Made by a program: the position numbers and the translations under genes
Shown here: positions 12,901 through 26,400 of the stretch, piece by piece
Numbering within the stretch: position 1 is the stretch's first letter
How the letters are laid out: each line of letters begins with the position of its first letter
Notes under the pieces: generated by a model
What the model was told of the DNA's origin: nothing
Database searches by the model: none
The model's input: only the letters and a program-made list of their open reading frames with translations
From: Todiramphus chloris collaris
Taxonomy: Eukaryota; Chordata; Aves; Coraciiformes; Alcedinidae
NCBI GenBank assembly: GCA_025345505.1
Contig: JANVCC010000025.1
Coordinates: 1,720,971 to 1,784,970 of the forward strand
DNA length: 64,000 bases
Direction: 5' to 3'

Positions 12901-15900
12901 CTTTAAACAGTACTGACTGGCTGGAATCAACCAGTCACATCCCTGCTTTTGACAAAGGAATTCAGAGGCACAAATAATAATTTGCTGTCCATCTTCTATT
13001 GAGGCAGTTTAGCTAGATATGGATTTAAGGGTTTACTGGGTTTTGTAAGAAGGGGGCAGGTTTTCCCTAAAAGCAAAGCTGCGTGAAAACCAGAAATACA
13101 GTGTAATTAAGTGTCAAAACACAGAAATTGTTTCCAATTTACTTATCCCAAACAAGCTCATTTTTAACAACATTTTCCATAGTATTTTAATATACATTTA
13201 CAGTCTTATGAAAATAATTTTTTAACTAGGGTTTAGCTACTGAACACTTTCTAACTAATTTAAAGAATGTTGTATAATAGGGTGGAAATCATAGTAAAAC
13301 CATGTAAATGCTGTTCCAATTTTTACTTTTGATAAAAATCTCTATTTACTTGTGAAAACATTCTGGTTAGCTCTCAAGACTGATCTGAACAGTGTATGTC
13401 CGTGGGTTGTGATGGAGCATCCCCGTGCTTCCAGATTATGGGTAGAATTCATAAGCTGTTCAAGATCAAATTGAGTCTGGGACACAAACCTTGAGTCTTG
13501 AGCTACGATTGAAGGAAAGAGTCCTAAGACTGGTACCTGGTACTAGTGCTGTCTATGAGAAAGAATTACTGGGGTAGCTCATAAAAATACTGTTACTTTT
13601 TCTGTCTAGGGACCTCTGGTCTATAATTGAAAGTAGATTTACCTGCACCTTTCTGCTCAGATTATTTGGAAGTCAGATGTTTAAATAGATGGTGGTTTGG
13701 TGTTTTTTGGATTTGTAATTCTTCTGGCGTAACACAAAATCCTCTATTCAGCATCTGCCTTGGGTGTGCTGATTTCTTACAGCTGTAACTGCGTATTTTT
13801 CCATGGGCAGTCTGTATGGCTCACAGCCTCTTCCTCTTTGTGGGAAGTACTGCAAAGGAGAAGGTAAGAATCTCCAATCTGAAGGTTAATGCTTTGGAAA
13901 AACATTATGCTGTAGCACTATGTGATGCAGATTTAAACAAAAGATTAAGAGTTACTTATCGCTCGCTAACATTTCATGGTTTACTGTGAAAAAATGCATT
14001 TCCTTCATAAGTAGTACAGATGGCAGTGTTGAATAAATTGCTGGAGCTGAATCTTCAAAGAAAATGTGCCAATTTAGCTTGCTTGAAGTGTAATCTAAAG
14101 CTCAGTGACTGTCTCTCACATTATTCAACCAGGCCAGTGCCCACCTCATTGTATTACCTTAAATAATTAAGAAGGTAAAGCTTCTGCTAATAGTGGAAAA
14201 CAGAGAGGATTTTGTACCCTGTATAAATTGAGCGTGAGTGAAGTGCTTGCCAGGTAGTTAATCAAGGTAAAGAGCTGCATTTTGAATCTGGCTTTTTAGT
14301 TAATCTATAATGGTGTAGTTCTGTTGAATGCACTGAATTTATGCAGATTACTTCAGCTGGGAATTAATATTTTTAATTTCTTCCTCACATGGGAATCTTT
14401 TCTTTTAAACTGAATTATTTAATAATTGGTTATTACTTGAGTTTAAAACAGTCAAAGGCACTTGCTAGCTTCCCAGATAGGTAGAAGCAGGGGCTGACAC
14501 TGCCCAGGTGCTATGGGCACGAGCAGTGTCATGGGCTCTGAAGACGGAGTAGACTGCAGGTGAGAGCAACAATACATCTAGGTGCTGGTCACAGCTCAAG
14601 TTTCAGTAGCTGTGGCCACTGGGAGCTCTACAAAATTACAGGATGAATCCTACTGAAGATTCTGCTCCAGATTCAAAAGCTGTTATCAGTGCTGTAGAGG
14701 ACTCCTATGATTTTTCTGAGCTGTGAAGGAAGGAACCTGATTTCTTCTGGATTTGTGTATTGTAGCTGACTGCCTGTCATGGTAAAGAGGCCCTGTCTGA
14801 AGTCTATGCCAGAGTGAAGATGTGTACATAAAGAGCTTTATGTTGTGTGGGTTGTCTGGCATCTAGCATGGAATATTTTTGAGTCTTCTATCATGTGGTT
14901 GAGTTTCAGGGAAACTGGCCAATGAATTTATAAGCCACAGGCTGACAAGTTTTCGTACATACAGTAGGAAAGACCCAGCTTCCAAAGAAGGAAACTGGGT
15001 GTATGTGGGTATGAAGGTATGAGAGGAATCAGAGCTGGAACAGCTCTGGTAGCGTTGCATGCCTTCTGCTTTGTCACTAACACTCAGGCATAAGAAGTCT
15101 AGAGGAGGGACAGACAAGCTTCAAAATAGATATCTGCACAGAAGGAGGGGAGCTACCTTCAGGTGGTTCAGGATTATCATCTCTGTCATCACTCACTACA
15201 TTTTCTGAGTGGCAGCATCATTCTGTGGATATTCCTGCTTCTCTACTTTGTCCTCTTTTGCCTGTACTTCATTTAATTTTCACAGCTCCAAATACTCACC
15301 CTTCTTCATGAACCAAGAGAACTTAAGGCCTTTCTCTTAAAAATAAGTGGTGCTATGGTATTCTCCTTTGCTCAGTACTTAGTGCATGGAAAATTGCTAA
15401 TTTCTGGGTTGGGTTATTGATGTCAGAAAGAAAGCAGTGAACAAGAGCAAGCATGGCTTTCCTTGGAAGAGACCCATCAGAGTTTCAGAGAGTTCCAGTG
15501 CATTTTTTGCAGATAACAAGGGCCACCTGATCAGAAATTTTGAAGAGATAATTTTCTTTTTTTGCTTATGTCCCCAGTTACATCATAAATCTAGGGCTAA
15601 ATCTTTTTAAGCTTGCCTAGATTTTGCAGATGTGCAAGTAATGTACTTTTTGTCTTTTCATGGTAGGAGTGAAATGGATATTAAAGCTCTTTTAGGGATC
15701 AGATCCTTGCAACATACTAACCAACCGTAATTTCCATGAAACCTTGTTTGATGAAAAAACATTACCCAGGCTGTTTGTAAACCCATTTTCTACAATAAGG
15801 CTGCCAAAGGCTAATGGCATTTTCTAGTTCCCAGCATGGTGTGCTTAGGTTTCGTTTCTAGACCTGCTTTGACAAAATGTGCTCCACGCAGTAACGAATT

Positions 15901-17424
15901 CCATCAGAACTAGAGGTACAACACTCCTGCATTACTTGAAAGTATATGATATCTCTGGGGTTTTTGTACAGAATGTATGTCCTCAACAGATGATGTTAAA
16001 TCAGTTTGGTACAGTCCATTCTTGCTGAGAGAAAATAGACTTGTCTGAGAATTTGTCTACCAGCTTTTTTTGGTTATGTTCAAATTCACAGGTTTATTAG
16101 GGTTCTTTTGAAATAAAATGTATGCTAGTCATATGGAAGTAGTTTTCTGAAAGTAAAATGAGATGTGTTATCCTTATACAAATGTGATACTTCTGTACTC
16201 AATTGGAGTCTCTCTTTCAAAGCCTCAGATTAGTGTGGTAAATAACTAAAATTATTGAGTAACTTTTCCAACGTAAGTGAAAGGATATATTATTCTCTTA
16301 ATTTTGCCTTCAAATTTGGCTGAACCATTTATGCTGAGGTATTGCCAGATGATTAATCTTGATATGGACCCAGAATTTCTCTGACGAGTTGTTGCGGGAA
16401 AGTACCGGATGACTTTTAACACAAACACTATTTGCATGTTTGAGAAATTAGGCTGGGCGTTTTAAACAGGAAAAACTTTATCGCTTAAATCAAAACAGAG
16501 ACATAATTGAGAACTGTCAAATCATGAACTGCTGTGGATCAAGGGTTTTACCCTGTGAAATCCACCGTTGGATGGGAAATACGTTAATGCTAGCAGAGGG
16601 GTGACACTCCAGCTCTGTGCTTCATTTCATTTATCATCCCTCGCGTCTCAGCCTGTTCTTATCTGAAGTGTCTGGTGAATTGTTCTGGAGTGTCTCATCC
16701 ACAGCTGAAGTCAATGAAAAGCACATAATCCTGTCTCTTCGTTAGGATGTGCTGAGTTCATTGTACTCTGTGCTTCCAAGGAAAAGAGCAGGAAAATGAG
16801 CAAAGGCAGCAGAGTTATGAAAAAAAGTGTTTGGGTTTTAGTTCTGCTATTATATGAAAGGTAAGCAGACAGGACAAAGAAAGGCTGAATATTTTCTGTT
16901 TACATAAGACAAGACATACTGGTAAGACATAAGACTTCAGATTACTTATCTGTGTCCTGTAGAGTACCTCATGGCTGGGGAGACACGCACAGAAGATCAA
17001 ATTGCTGTGATATTTGCATGCAGTATTTTCCTAGGCAAAGTTTTTGTTTTCCTCTATAATTTCATTCATTGGATAACAGAGTCATGAGTGTGCTGGCTCA
17101 CCTGCACATGCACTCACTGTCATGAGCAAGGGGCTTTATTCACATCCACATCAAAGCTTCCTTAGTCTTTTCTGGTGTTTTAAAGTTGCAATAAATATTC
17201 AAGTTTCTTTACACTGCCAGAGTGGGATAAAAAGATATTACTGCAGTTGAGAATCTGGCTGGTATTGTCCTCTCAAATGCTCAAACCTGGGGACAAGTCA
17301 CATTATGCAGAGCAAGAATATATAATCTAATAAGGACAGTATTTTGTTTGACTATACAGTCATGATCTTTACATTCACTTATATATCTAAATACCACCGC
17401 TTTCTCTCAACTCCTCAGAGCAGA
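9980..17424. other. Gene-free stretch, intron or intergenic
   Basis: No supported gene. The frames are short and overlap on both strands. The stretch 10650-10920 has more CpG and C-rich words than its surroundings. A minus-strand acceptor-like site (pyrimidine tract and AG, exon side from 15098) precedes a Ser-rich frame, which is too weak to call. The rest is AT-rich DNA with no recognisable mobile element. Confidence 0.55.
10650..10920. other. CpG- and C-enriched patch
   Basis: About eight CpG dinucleotides in 270 bp, well above the local background, with several CCCAGC/CTCCC words. Two + frames (10528-10899 and 10836-11195) cross it in different registers, so coding is not supported. It is far too short and too CpG-poor to be a CpG island. 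Confidence 0.3.
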
Positions 17425-17452
17425 TTTTTTTTTTCTTTTTTTTTTTTTTTTT
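17425..17452. repeat. T-rich homopolymer tract
   Basis: 28 bases of T broken by a single C. It is a simple repeat. If a minus-strand retroposed copy had a poly(A) tail here, its body would lie at higher coordinates, but nothing recognisable follows. Confidence 0.85.
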
Positions 17453-20400
17453 AAATACCAAGCCATTGTAACAGACAAAAATCTGTAGACTGGCTTGCGA
17501 AAAATCAGTTCAGAAGTCATTTCCTGTACAAGTGACAGCTTGGCTGAAGGGAAGGCATGCATGAGGGAGAAGCTGACAAATGGGCAGATGAAGCTGGGAG
17601 CTGTGCCCTTAAAAGTACACTAGAAAAGATGCACACATTCAAGGAGGTGCTCTGGGAACTGTGAGTGTGTACTGCTTCATTTATTCCTGGAAATTAAAAT
17701 GGAGAAGAAGATGCTATGAGCAGCTCAGCAAGATTATGATTTGTGATATGTTGCAGGACTCGAAATCGCTTCTGACTGTGGCCTTAACTGCTAATGAGTA
17801 AATGCTTCCCTTGGTTACACCTGCACTGCTCCACTGACTGCATGGATCTGTTAGGGCAAACTGGGAGTGAAACTGGAATAACGCCCTTAAAATTCACTGT
17901 TCAAACTGAAAGGCTGATCACAACAGTAAGCGTTTTTGGAGAAGGAATTGTAAGAAACAGGCACCTAAGTTTGGTTTATATTGCTGTTTTACAGCCCACT
18001 TTTCTTTCTTCTGTGAATAAACTGTAGAACTGTCAGAGGCTGGATCTTACACAACCTGTTTGTGAACTGAACACAATCACTTCTGTTCCTGTCTGAAAGG
18101 TTTCAAACGAGAGGGTGCCACTACTGCTCTGCTGTATGCACGCATCTGTGTATGCACTTAGGAAGCGTGTGTGCTGTGTTTGGCTCAGAAGCTCACATTA
18201 GGGGATTTGAATTGTTTGAAGCTGAGACTATGGCAGTTTCCTTCATGAACTTAGCTTTATGAGTTATAGTTGTACAATGTCCTGTTTAATCTTCATTTCT
18301 TTCAAGAAGCCCTTGTTAAATTCTTGCCAGCTCTGACAATAAGAAAGCAGCACACTAGTGAATGGCATCCTTGAAAACATTTTTGCTTACATCACTTTAT
18401 AGCGAGCTTTATACCTGACATTTGCTGTTTCTTCCATCATCTGTATATCTTCTATGTATTTTGTTTCACTTAAGAGTCATTCTCCTCACCTGAGATCAGA
18501 GACATTTGCAAAACTTCTGCCTTAAACTGTTCCAATGAATTCTCAGAGCGTTGCAGTAACTTAGCTTTGTGACTGATGAGCTATCAGCTCTTCCACAGCA
18601 ACAATGCTTGGTCACTGGGACGGCTAAATTAAGACAGACATGTAAGAAGAATCTGTTTTAATTGTGGTGTTACAATAACTCACAAAATTACCTGTATTCA
18701 ATGGTTAGTACAAATAGTGGGGACTGGACATCTTGAGATACTGATAATGATGTTCCACATAAATTATGCAACTGAATTTACCCCAGTTGAGAATTATCTG
18801 AAGTTGTTAGATGTTTGCTCCTTGGTCTCTGCAGTGTGAATAAGATGGTTTCCAGTGTTAAATATCGAAAAATCTTGATCATTAGTTGTAACCACTGTGG
18901 TATTCATAAGGTTGTTTTAACAAGTTAATAAGGAATATGGTGGTGATGAGACACTCATATTTAATTAGATATGAATTAGTGTGATGGATAAAAAAGCTAT
19001 TCCCAGCCCTGGAAGCCACCATTCCAGAGCTGGACTAAACCACATCACTACCCAGCAGCTGCTGTTGCTCTTTGCTGCTCTGCTGCTAAAGATGTTGGAT
19101 TCCAACATCTCCAGTCTGGCACATTTCACAAGAGCGAGCGAAACAAACTTGGCACAAAGAATGTGGCACATTAAAGGGGGTTTAAGGTGTGTAATGCATT
19201 TTACATAGTTGGGGTTGGGGTTGATAAGAGCATTACTTGCTGAGTTAATGCACTGTGAACCTATCCTGGATTACTGCTAAGTCCATTTGATCTGCTCTAT
19301 CCCCTTATCAGATAATTCCCCACTGAATCAAGTATATTTTCTGTCAAATCCTAGCTTTAAGATAATGAATCAAAGTTGGTTACAGTTAAATGTATCTTGA
19401 TTAGATCAAATGGTTTGACAGGCAGTGAAAACTTTTGATAGATGTATTATTTATATGTAAAACACTCCTGTTCATGACACCCTGGCTTTTTCCAGCTGGG
19501 ACGTGTGCCAGGGGAACTCATTTTCCCTACACAGCACAGAGATGTGCTTCCTGAGGTTGTGGACTCTCATCGACTCAGGGTATCGCTACCACGCTTACAC
19601 TTCTTGTGCTCCCCTTTGGTTAGTGCTGCAGGAACTGGAACCTATTTCTGAGAAAAAGCGTGTGCTAACAGGTGTTATTCTAGGCTTGCCTTGCTGAAAC
19701 TTGTGCGAGCTCGTCTGGATGAAGCAGCGCCGCATTTCCTGGCCTGAGACGCTTCTAGCCCAAGCAATTTGAGCATTGGAAAGTTTTGAACACCAGTGTC
19801 TGCGTGCCAGGCAGATTATGGCAACCAAAATGCCTGGGGGGTTATTTCACTGTGGAGTTCTGCAGTGGAAGGAGCCTCAAGTGCAGGCGCAGGATGCAGT
19901 AAGCCTCTTGGGCAAGGCAGAGTACAAAGAGCTTTCCTGAGTTTCCTGAGCTTAAATTTCACAGGTTTAGCATGTGAAAGAGAACTGAGTTTCTCTATTT
20001 CCATCACTTATATACCTTCCTGATATAAAAATTAAACCTAGTTTAATTCAATTGCTTCTGGTATTTGGACTAAAATATTAAAGTAATCTCACCTGGAAAT
20101 AACAGCAGACATGAAGTTGAAATTACCACCAGATCATAGAATAGGCAGGGACAGATGAGTGTCTGGTGAAGAAGGATCATGAAGGAGAAGTACTAGGACT
20201 AGGCTGCAAAATACAGTGGAAGTCTTGCACCATGCCTTGTCAGCTTGGTGATGTGAAATATTCATTTTCCTTCTCTAGGATGTTTGTTGTCACGGGAATG
20301 AGGAGAAAAGCAACTCTCTGGCTTCTACCTGATAGCTTTAAGATGCTTAAGACACGGATAGAATATATGATGGAATCAAGAGGAACTTGGTCAGTAATAT

Positions 20401-23400
20401 TTTTTGGATGTTTTTAAAGCCATATCTTTCTGGGTTGCTTTATGTCCCCCAAGGGTATATCTACACACAACAAAGAGCTAGATGAGCTCCTTTTAAACAA
20501 GGTGATTTCAATAAAGGGAAGGGTATAACTTTTTTATTGTGTCATTATATGACTTTGAAGCTGCTTACATTTCACAATACATTATAAAAGAGGCTGTTGC
20601 TAGAAAAGCCATGTTACTGTACAGTTCTTTACTGCAAATAATAATATACACATGCACACACATAGATTATTTTTTTTCACTTTAATAATACCGGAGTCCT
20701 CAACACAAAAGCAATCTCTTGCAACTTCTTTATGTGTACATATGCCTCTTAAAGTCTCCTTTTTTTTTCTTTTCAAGTTATTTTCTTTTTTTGCCTATCT
20801 TTCTATTTTTCTTCAGCTAGCAGGTATGTTTCTGTACACCAGTGTTGGCTACATTCTAGGAGACTATCAGCAGTTCCAAAGTTAATTTGAAATAGCTAGT
20901 ACATAAGAAATGAAGGAAGAATTTCACTTTGGACAGAAGTCAGTCATCACTATTTGGATTATATATAAAATGGTAATTTAGTATTTTTTTTTAAAAGCAA
21001 AAAATCAGAAAACGTATCTATAGTACTTCTTATATATCATGGTTTTAGTATTAATCCCGTTATTTTTGCAACATTCATCTTTCACTTTAATGTTGATTAG
21101 GGGACAGGCAAGAGGGCCTCTAATCATCCAGACTGCTTTTTTACTGCCTATGGAGAAACGTCCTCCTTCCACTGGATAGGCTCTCTTCGCTTGATTGACT
21201 ATGGCTATATGCATAAATATTCATTCACAAAGTAGCCTATGGGTGGATCTCAACAGCAGGGTCGTAGGTAACATTATTCAAACTCACTGATTAAAGTATT
21301 ATTACTTACTTATTTGAGGTATTAAATTATGAATCTGCTTAAATACATCAATTAAAGTAGCAAAAACATTATAAGTAGTGAAATCATTATAGACAAAAAG
21401 AGCCATTCCTTAGCTGAAGTTCTGCTATCCCTTGCTGTGAGGAGATCTTTGGATTTAACTGAAATTAAGATTTCACTTGACAGATTCTATGTTTATTCTT
21501 CTGTTTTTGTAGTAAAGTAGTGTTTTGCATTAATACAAAGCACCACCACACCACAGAGGTATTCATAGGCTTCTTGGTATCATTATTGCCATGGAAGAGT
21601 AAGAAAAAGTCAGACTGTAGTGCATTTACCTTGGCTGGCTGACAGCCACCCACCTATGGCTGTTTTCTGATCCTTTCCAAACAGGACAGAAACACCCCTT
21701 GTCCCCTCAGAAGATAACTTTAAGACCAGTCAGCTCCTTGAAATAGCTTGTTCTGCAACAGAAATTGTGGCAATTTCCTGTGGAACAGGAAATTCCCTTA
21801 TTTGAAGGAGAAGGCTTTGAAGTGCTGGAGTGCGGGGGAAGTACCCAAAACTGGTGCTCAGGTTCTTAGGTATCAGCTGTGATGTTTTAATGGGGACCCC
21901 CTTTCTAGGAAGAATAACTCATTAAAATCCTGGATGCCTGGTCCTGTCAATCAGAGGAGGGAATGTGGTACGCCTGAGAAACCTCAAACTCATTATGTAA
22001 GATACTCTTGTATCCTGAGTTTCCTATTTCATTTCACTTCACATGTTCTCAGGAGAGTACAGGGAAAGGAGATGGATTTAAGCCTTTAGCAAAGTGCACT
22101 TTAGTGTTTAACTGGTTAATTGTCCTTATCTTTTACAGTATACTAGAAATTATCTTTTGCGACAGTATTTTTAGGAATATCAGTGTTTGCTTAGATATTA
22201 AAAAGGAGCTCAGCAAATTCCTACAGATTAAATTTTACCATTTCCTTTAGGGACTATAAAACAATGCAGAAAGTATTCCTGTATGCACTTATGTTTTGTA
22301 TCATTGTAGCATGTGATGGCCCTCCCTGGATGTGAATCATCTTAGCCCTTAGCGCCATTAGTCACGGTGGTGCCTTGTTAGAAGAGGGGGGATGGATCAT
22401 TTTGATAAAGTGCACAATTCCACCCTGTCGAAAGGAAGACACAGAGCAAACATTTCCATATGACCCAAAATCCCAAACTGAGAAATTTTAAGAGGGTAAA
22501 GTGTGCATTGATCAGATTTGTAGTGCTTAGGAAGGAGGAGCAGAAATACAGCTCTTCTTTGAATTTATGCCGGGAAGCTGAGCAGAGCAGTGCTGCATTT
22601 AGAAACATAATTGGGTTTTGTGGCAATGTGGCCAAAGGAATACGTGAGGGATTCTGTGAAATAAGAAGTGAGAAGAACAGCTACTGTACTCTTGTTTTTT
22701 ATGCAGTCACTGCATCTAGTATTTCACCTTCTCTGGCATTTTTGCTGATGGTGACAGGATGGAATGGATATTTATACTGGGCAGACTACTGATGAGGACT
22801 GCGGAAAAGAGCGGTGTGTTTTGTCAAGGTATTAACACAGCTCAAGGTCTCTTGTCACAAATGTTTATGATGATGAGACAAATACAGAGCAATTACCATT
22901 TACCGGGTAATAATTTGGCAACATTTAGAAAGCGGTAAACAGAAGTGACTGGAGTAATATATGAGCTGGGACATCATCCCAAAACTCTATCAACACTAAT
23001 TACAGGTTTGGTGCACCAGGTGATTATTCAGCAAACATTTGCTACTCTTAGGTTGTTGTTGTTTGTTTGTTTCCATGAGATGAAATCCTCAGGATGGAAC
23101 CAGAGCTCTTCCCTGCTTGTCTCCCATCCTGTCTTTTCTCTACTTACTTTTGCACATGGATTTGTCTTGGAAAGACAAATATTTGAGAATCATCTGGGCT
23201 TATAGAAAGCCAGTTGCACCTCATCAGCTACCGTTCAAGGATGAAAACGGTTCTGGTAATAAATGATATACACGTTTGTGTTTCTAATAAGGGTAATAAG
23301 GAATGTTTTTAATAGGGAATTGTACGCAGAACACATGAGATCTGTTCTCAGCTCTGCCAGATTTTCTTTGTCAATATTGGTTAGGCTGTTTGTGGGTACA

Positions 23401-26400
23401 TCTCCCATGTCTACAGATGAAAAATATTACTGTGTGAGGGTAATGAATGTGCTTGTGACTGAAGCCAGATATGCCATTAATTAGGAGCATATAAATACCT
23501 AGAATGGATGTGATGTTTTCAGACCGTACTGTCCAGGGTTGTGCTCAAAGACTGGTTTATTTGTAAAATCAGTATACCAAAGTATATAAATAATTGACAT
23601 GCATACATTTGTAATGAATGATTGTATGGGGGGAACCCCAACAAAACAAAAAAACTATAAGAACACAACAGAAAGCTCCAAACCTAAGAATGCTAAAACA
23701 CCTTAACAACAACAAAATACACCAAGATACTGAGTATGGCAGTTCCTACACCAAACCTCTAAAGCAAAATGTTTCCAGAGGACTGAACAAATCTCACATT
23801 CAGCCTATTATGCACAGGTAAGTTCAAGCACACCAGCAGTCCTGCTGAAATCAGTAAAGATGAACATCCTTAGGATGTAGATCAAGGATTACATCCTGCT
23901 TGTCCACGCAAGCTGGAGCTGTGATGAAGCAGGGAAACAATTAGTGAAACGTCTGTTTCTTTTTTTCTCCTGATTTCCTGTCATCTTGAAACATTTTTAC
24001 ACAGCATTCCCTGCCCTGTGAAATAGGGAGTAGAGTGGCAGTATTGTAACTACTTCAGATATAAATTCTTGTGATTTTAACACAGGGTTACTGTGAGGGG
24101 AGCCTTCAGAGGGTGGAAGCTGCAAGCTGGAGCTTTCTTTGATTTGGTTTGATTTTCAAAACTATTTATTTTTAATGACTGTGGTACTGTACTGTGTGTA
24201 CTCATTTCTGAAGGTGAGCTGAATGTTCTTCTATCTCATTACTTTTTTCTTCCTTTATAGATGTAATGATGCTAATGGGAACAGTGGTGCTTGAAGGAGT
24301 TAAAGTACTACTCTGGCGTGTTTCAGGTCAAGTCTTGCATGAAACCAGCCTGGTGGTCTGAGCTCTGTCTAATATCACTTTGTCAGTGTGACACTTCCTT
24401 TCTTTCATGGTCCATGTCACAAAGTGTCTAGACAAGTGCTACAGACTTTGGTGTTCAGTATTTGGCTTGGTAAGAAAGTTAATGAGACTGTGCTAATTAC
24501 ATCACACGAGGTCAGTTAGATCATGTTCTTACAGAGACTGTTCCAGTGGTGTAGAAAAGAGGAGGGGTCAACCTAGAAACAAGTGGCTGTGGGAAAGAGT
24601 GAAGTAGAGGGAAAGGCTGTATTTTGACTGAAATTAATTCTCTAGACTCATGTTGTTTGTCAGACCCTTCTCACTGTTACTTTTGTGTGACCAGAATTGT
24701 TGGATGTTATCAAAATAAGTGGAGATTGGCAGTATCTCTAGAAGAACTTCTCTCTGGGAGTTCTCTGACTGGATTAGAGCTGCTGCCCTGAATGTGCTCC
24801 TGGGGGCAGAAGGACGACAGTGGTAAAGGCCACAGACAAGGTTGTGGTTAAAGACTACTTCAGAATGACCACTTCTTGTGGTTTTTTTCAAGTGAATAAA
24901 GGAGTTTGAAGGCTGGGATGAGAGTTCAAGTATCCTCTGAGGAGGAGTGGCCTGGAGGAAAGCGAATAGGGTGAAAGCTGTTTGCTTTTGAAGAAAGAAT
25001 TGAAAATGTGAAGAGAGAGGAGCAAGTGCAACATTCAGAGAACACGGGAGTCTCTTAGGGCCCCTTTAAGGAGCTCAGACGTTTTCTTTTGACACACTTT
25101 GCTGATTTTTCTTATATTTGCATTTTAATTCACGGTCATCCCACACAGAGCCTGGTGTTGCTGTCTTAATTGAAGTTGTAGCCATCCAGCAGATCAGCCC
25201 TCCTTGAAAACTGCAGGTTGTGTCATTAAACTGGAGTAAATGCTGGGGAGTTTGTTGCATAAATGTAATCATTTTGGCCTTCTCCAGATCCTTGGGGAGC
25301 CGTGAGGCAAAATATAGTTTATCTGTTTCTCAGACTGTGGTCTGCATTTTCTTTTTCTGGTGCTGGTGAGTGTGCATCTAATTCTCATGGTATAACCTTT
25401 TTGCTTCTGATACTCTATGACCATCACAAAATTTGCTGCATCAAAACCCATCAAGAACCAAAGCCACGAGATTCAGCCAGAGCCCTGTATTGTATTAGAA
25501 AAAATTCCCTATTACCATTTCATGAGCAGAAATTAATAAAACATCACACAATTAAATATTTCATGCTATCAATTGCAGGTGATTAGCAAGCTCATGAATA
25601 GTATGGAAAACTGTGATAGGTTGAACCATCTTCAGTATTATATATGATACTGGAAAGTCAAACCTATTACTTTAGTAAGTTTTAGTTGATTTGGTGCAAA
25701 TTGCACATTCATTTAACAAATCTGTTCTTTTAACCAAACCAATCATATGTAGTTCTAATGCTGCTGCTTGGCAGTAAGGTTTTAATTAATTTAGTTTTGA
25801 CTTTAACTGATGTGTGGAAAGTTTAATTTTGCAATAGGTTTATTCCTGTATTATTTATTTGGATAATTTTCATTAAATAATTCTCAAATTGACCCAGAGG
25901 GAATTTGTCTGCAGGAAGACAGTATTTATTACAAGTGGAAAGATATTATTCATATATTCTGGCTTCAGTCGACCTGTTTCAGAAGAAACCTATCTTTATG
26001 AAGTATTTATGTGGCAATTACATAGTATTTATTTATGCCCTTATGCACCAAAGTAGCCCAGTTTGTAAAGGTCTTGCTCGGCCTGCTGGGTAACACTTTG
26101 CAGCAGTGGATTGTACAAAGGCAATCTGACCACTAATGTCACTTCTAAAATCTCTCCCTTCCCTGAGTGGTGGAGACTTTTCTTCCCCAGTATGTTTTTC
26201 CCCTTCTCTTCATTTTTAAAGGCTGTATTCTGGCACTGGGAGAAGTCTAGTAATAAAGAGTTATACTAATTAAAGCACAAGTTCCTCTGAGCCACTTTTT
26301 CCCTCCTTCTTTAGCACTGAAATAATAACTAAATCTCCTTAGTTCAGCGTTCATTCTTCCCTACTTGCTGTGAGTTTTCACTGCTCCAAAAGTAGGTATT

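Noticed and set aside
14863..15098. Minus-strand acceptor-like site before a Ser-rich frame
   Set aside because: Good pyrimidine tract, but the donor (GTATGT) is weak and the peptide is not distinctive. One of many such chance sites expected in 128 kb of strand sequence.
19260..19275. Minus strand AGTAATCCAGGATAGG, like part of miR-26
   Set aside because: The seed does not match and the opposite hairpin arm is missing.
20131..20145. ATCATAGAATA, a word shared with CR1 ends
   Set aside because: The following bases do not continue into the CR1 GGTTGGAAGG part, so a single 11-base word is not enough.
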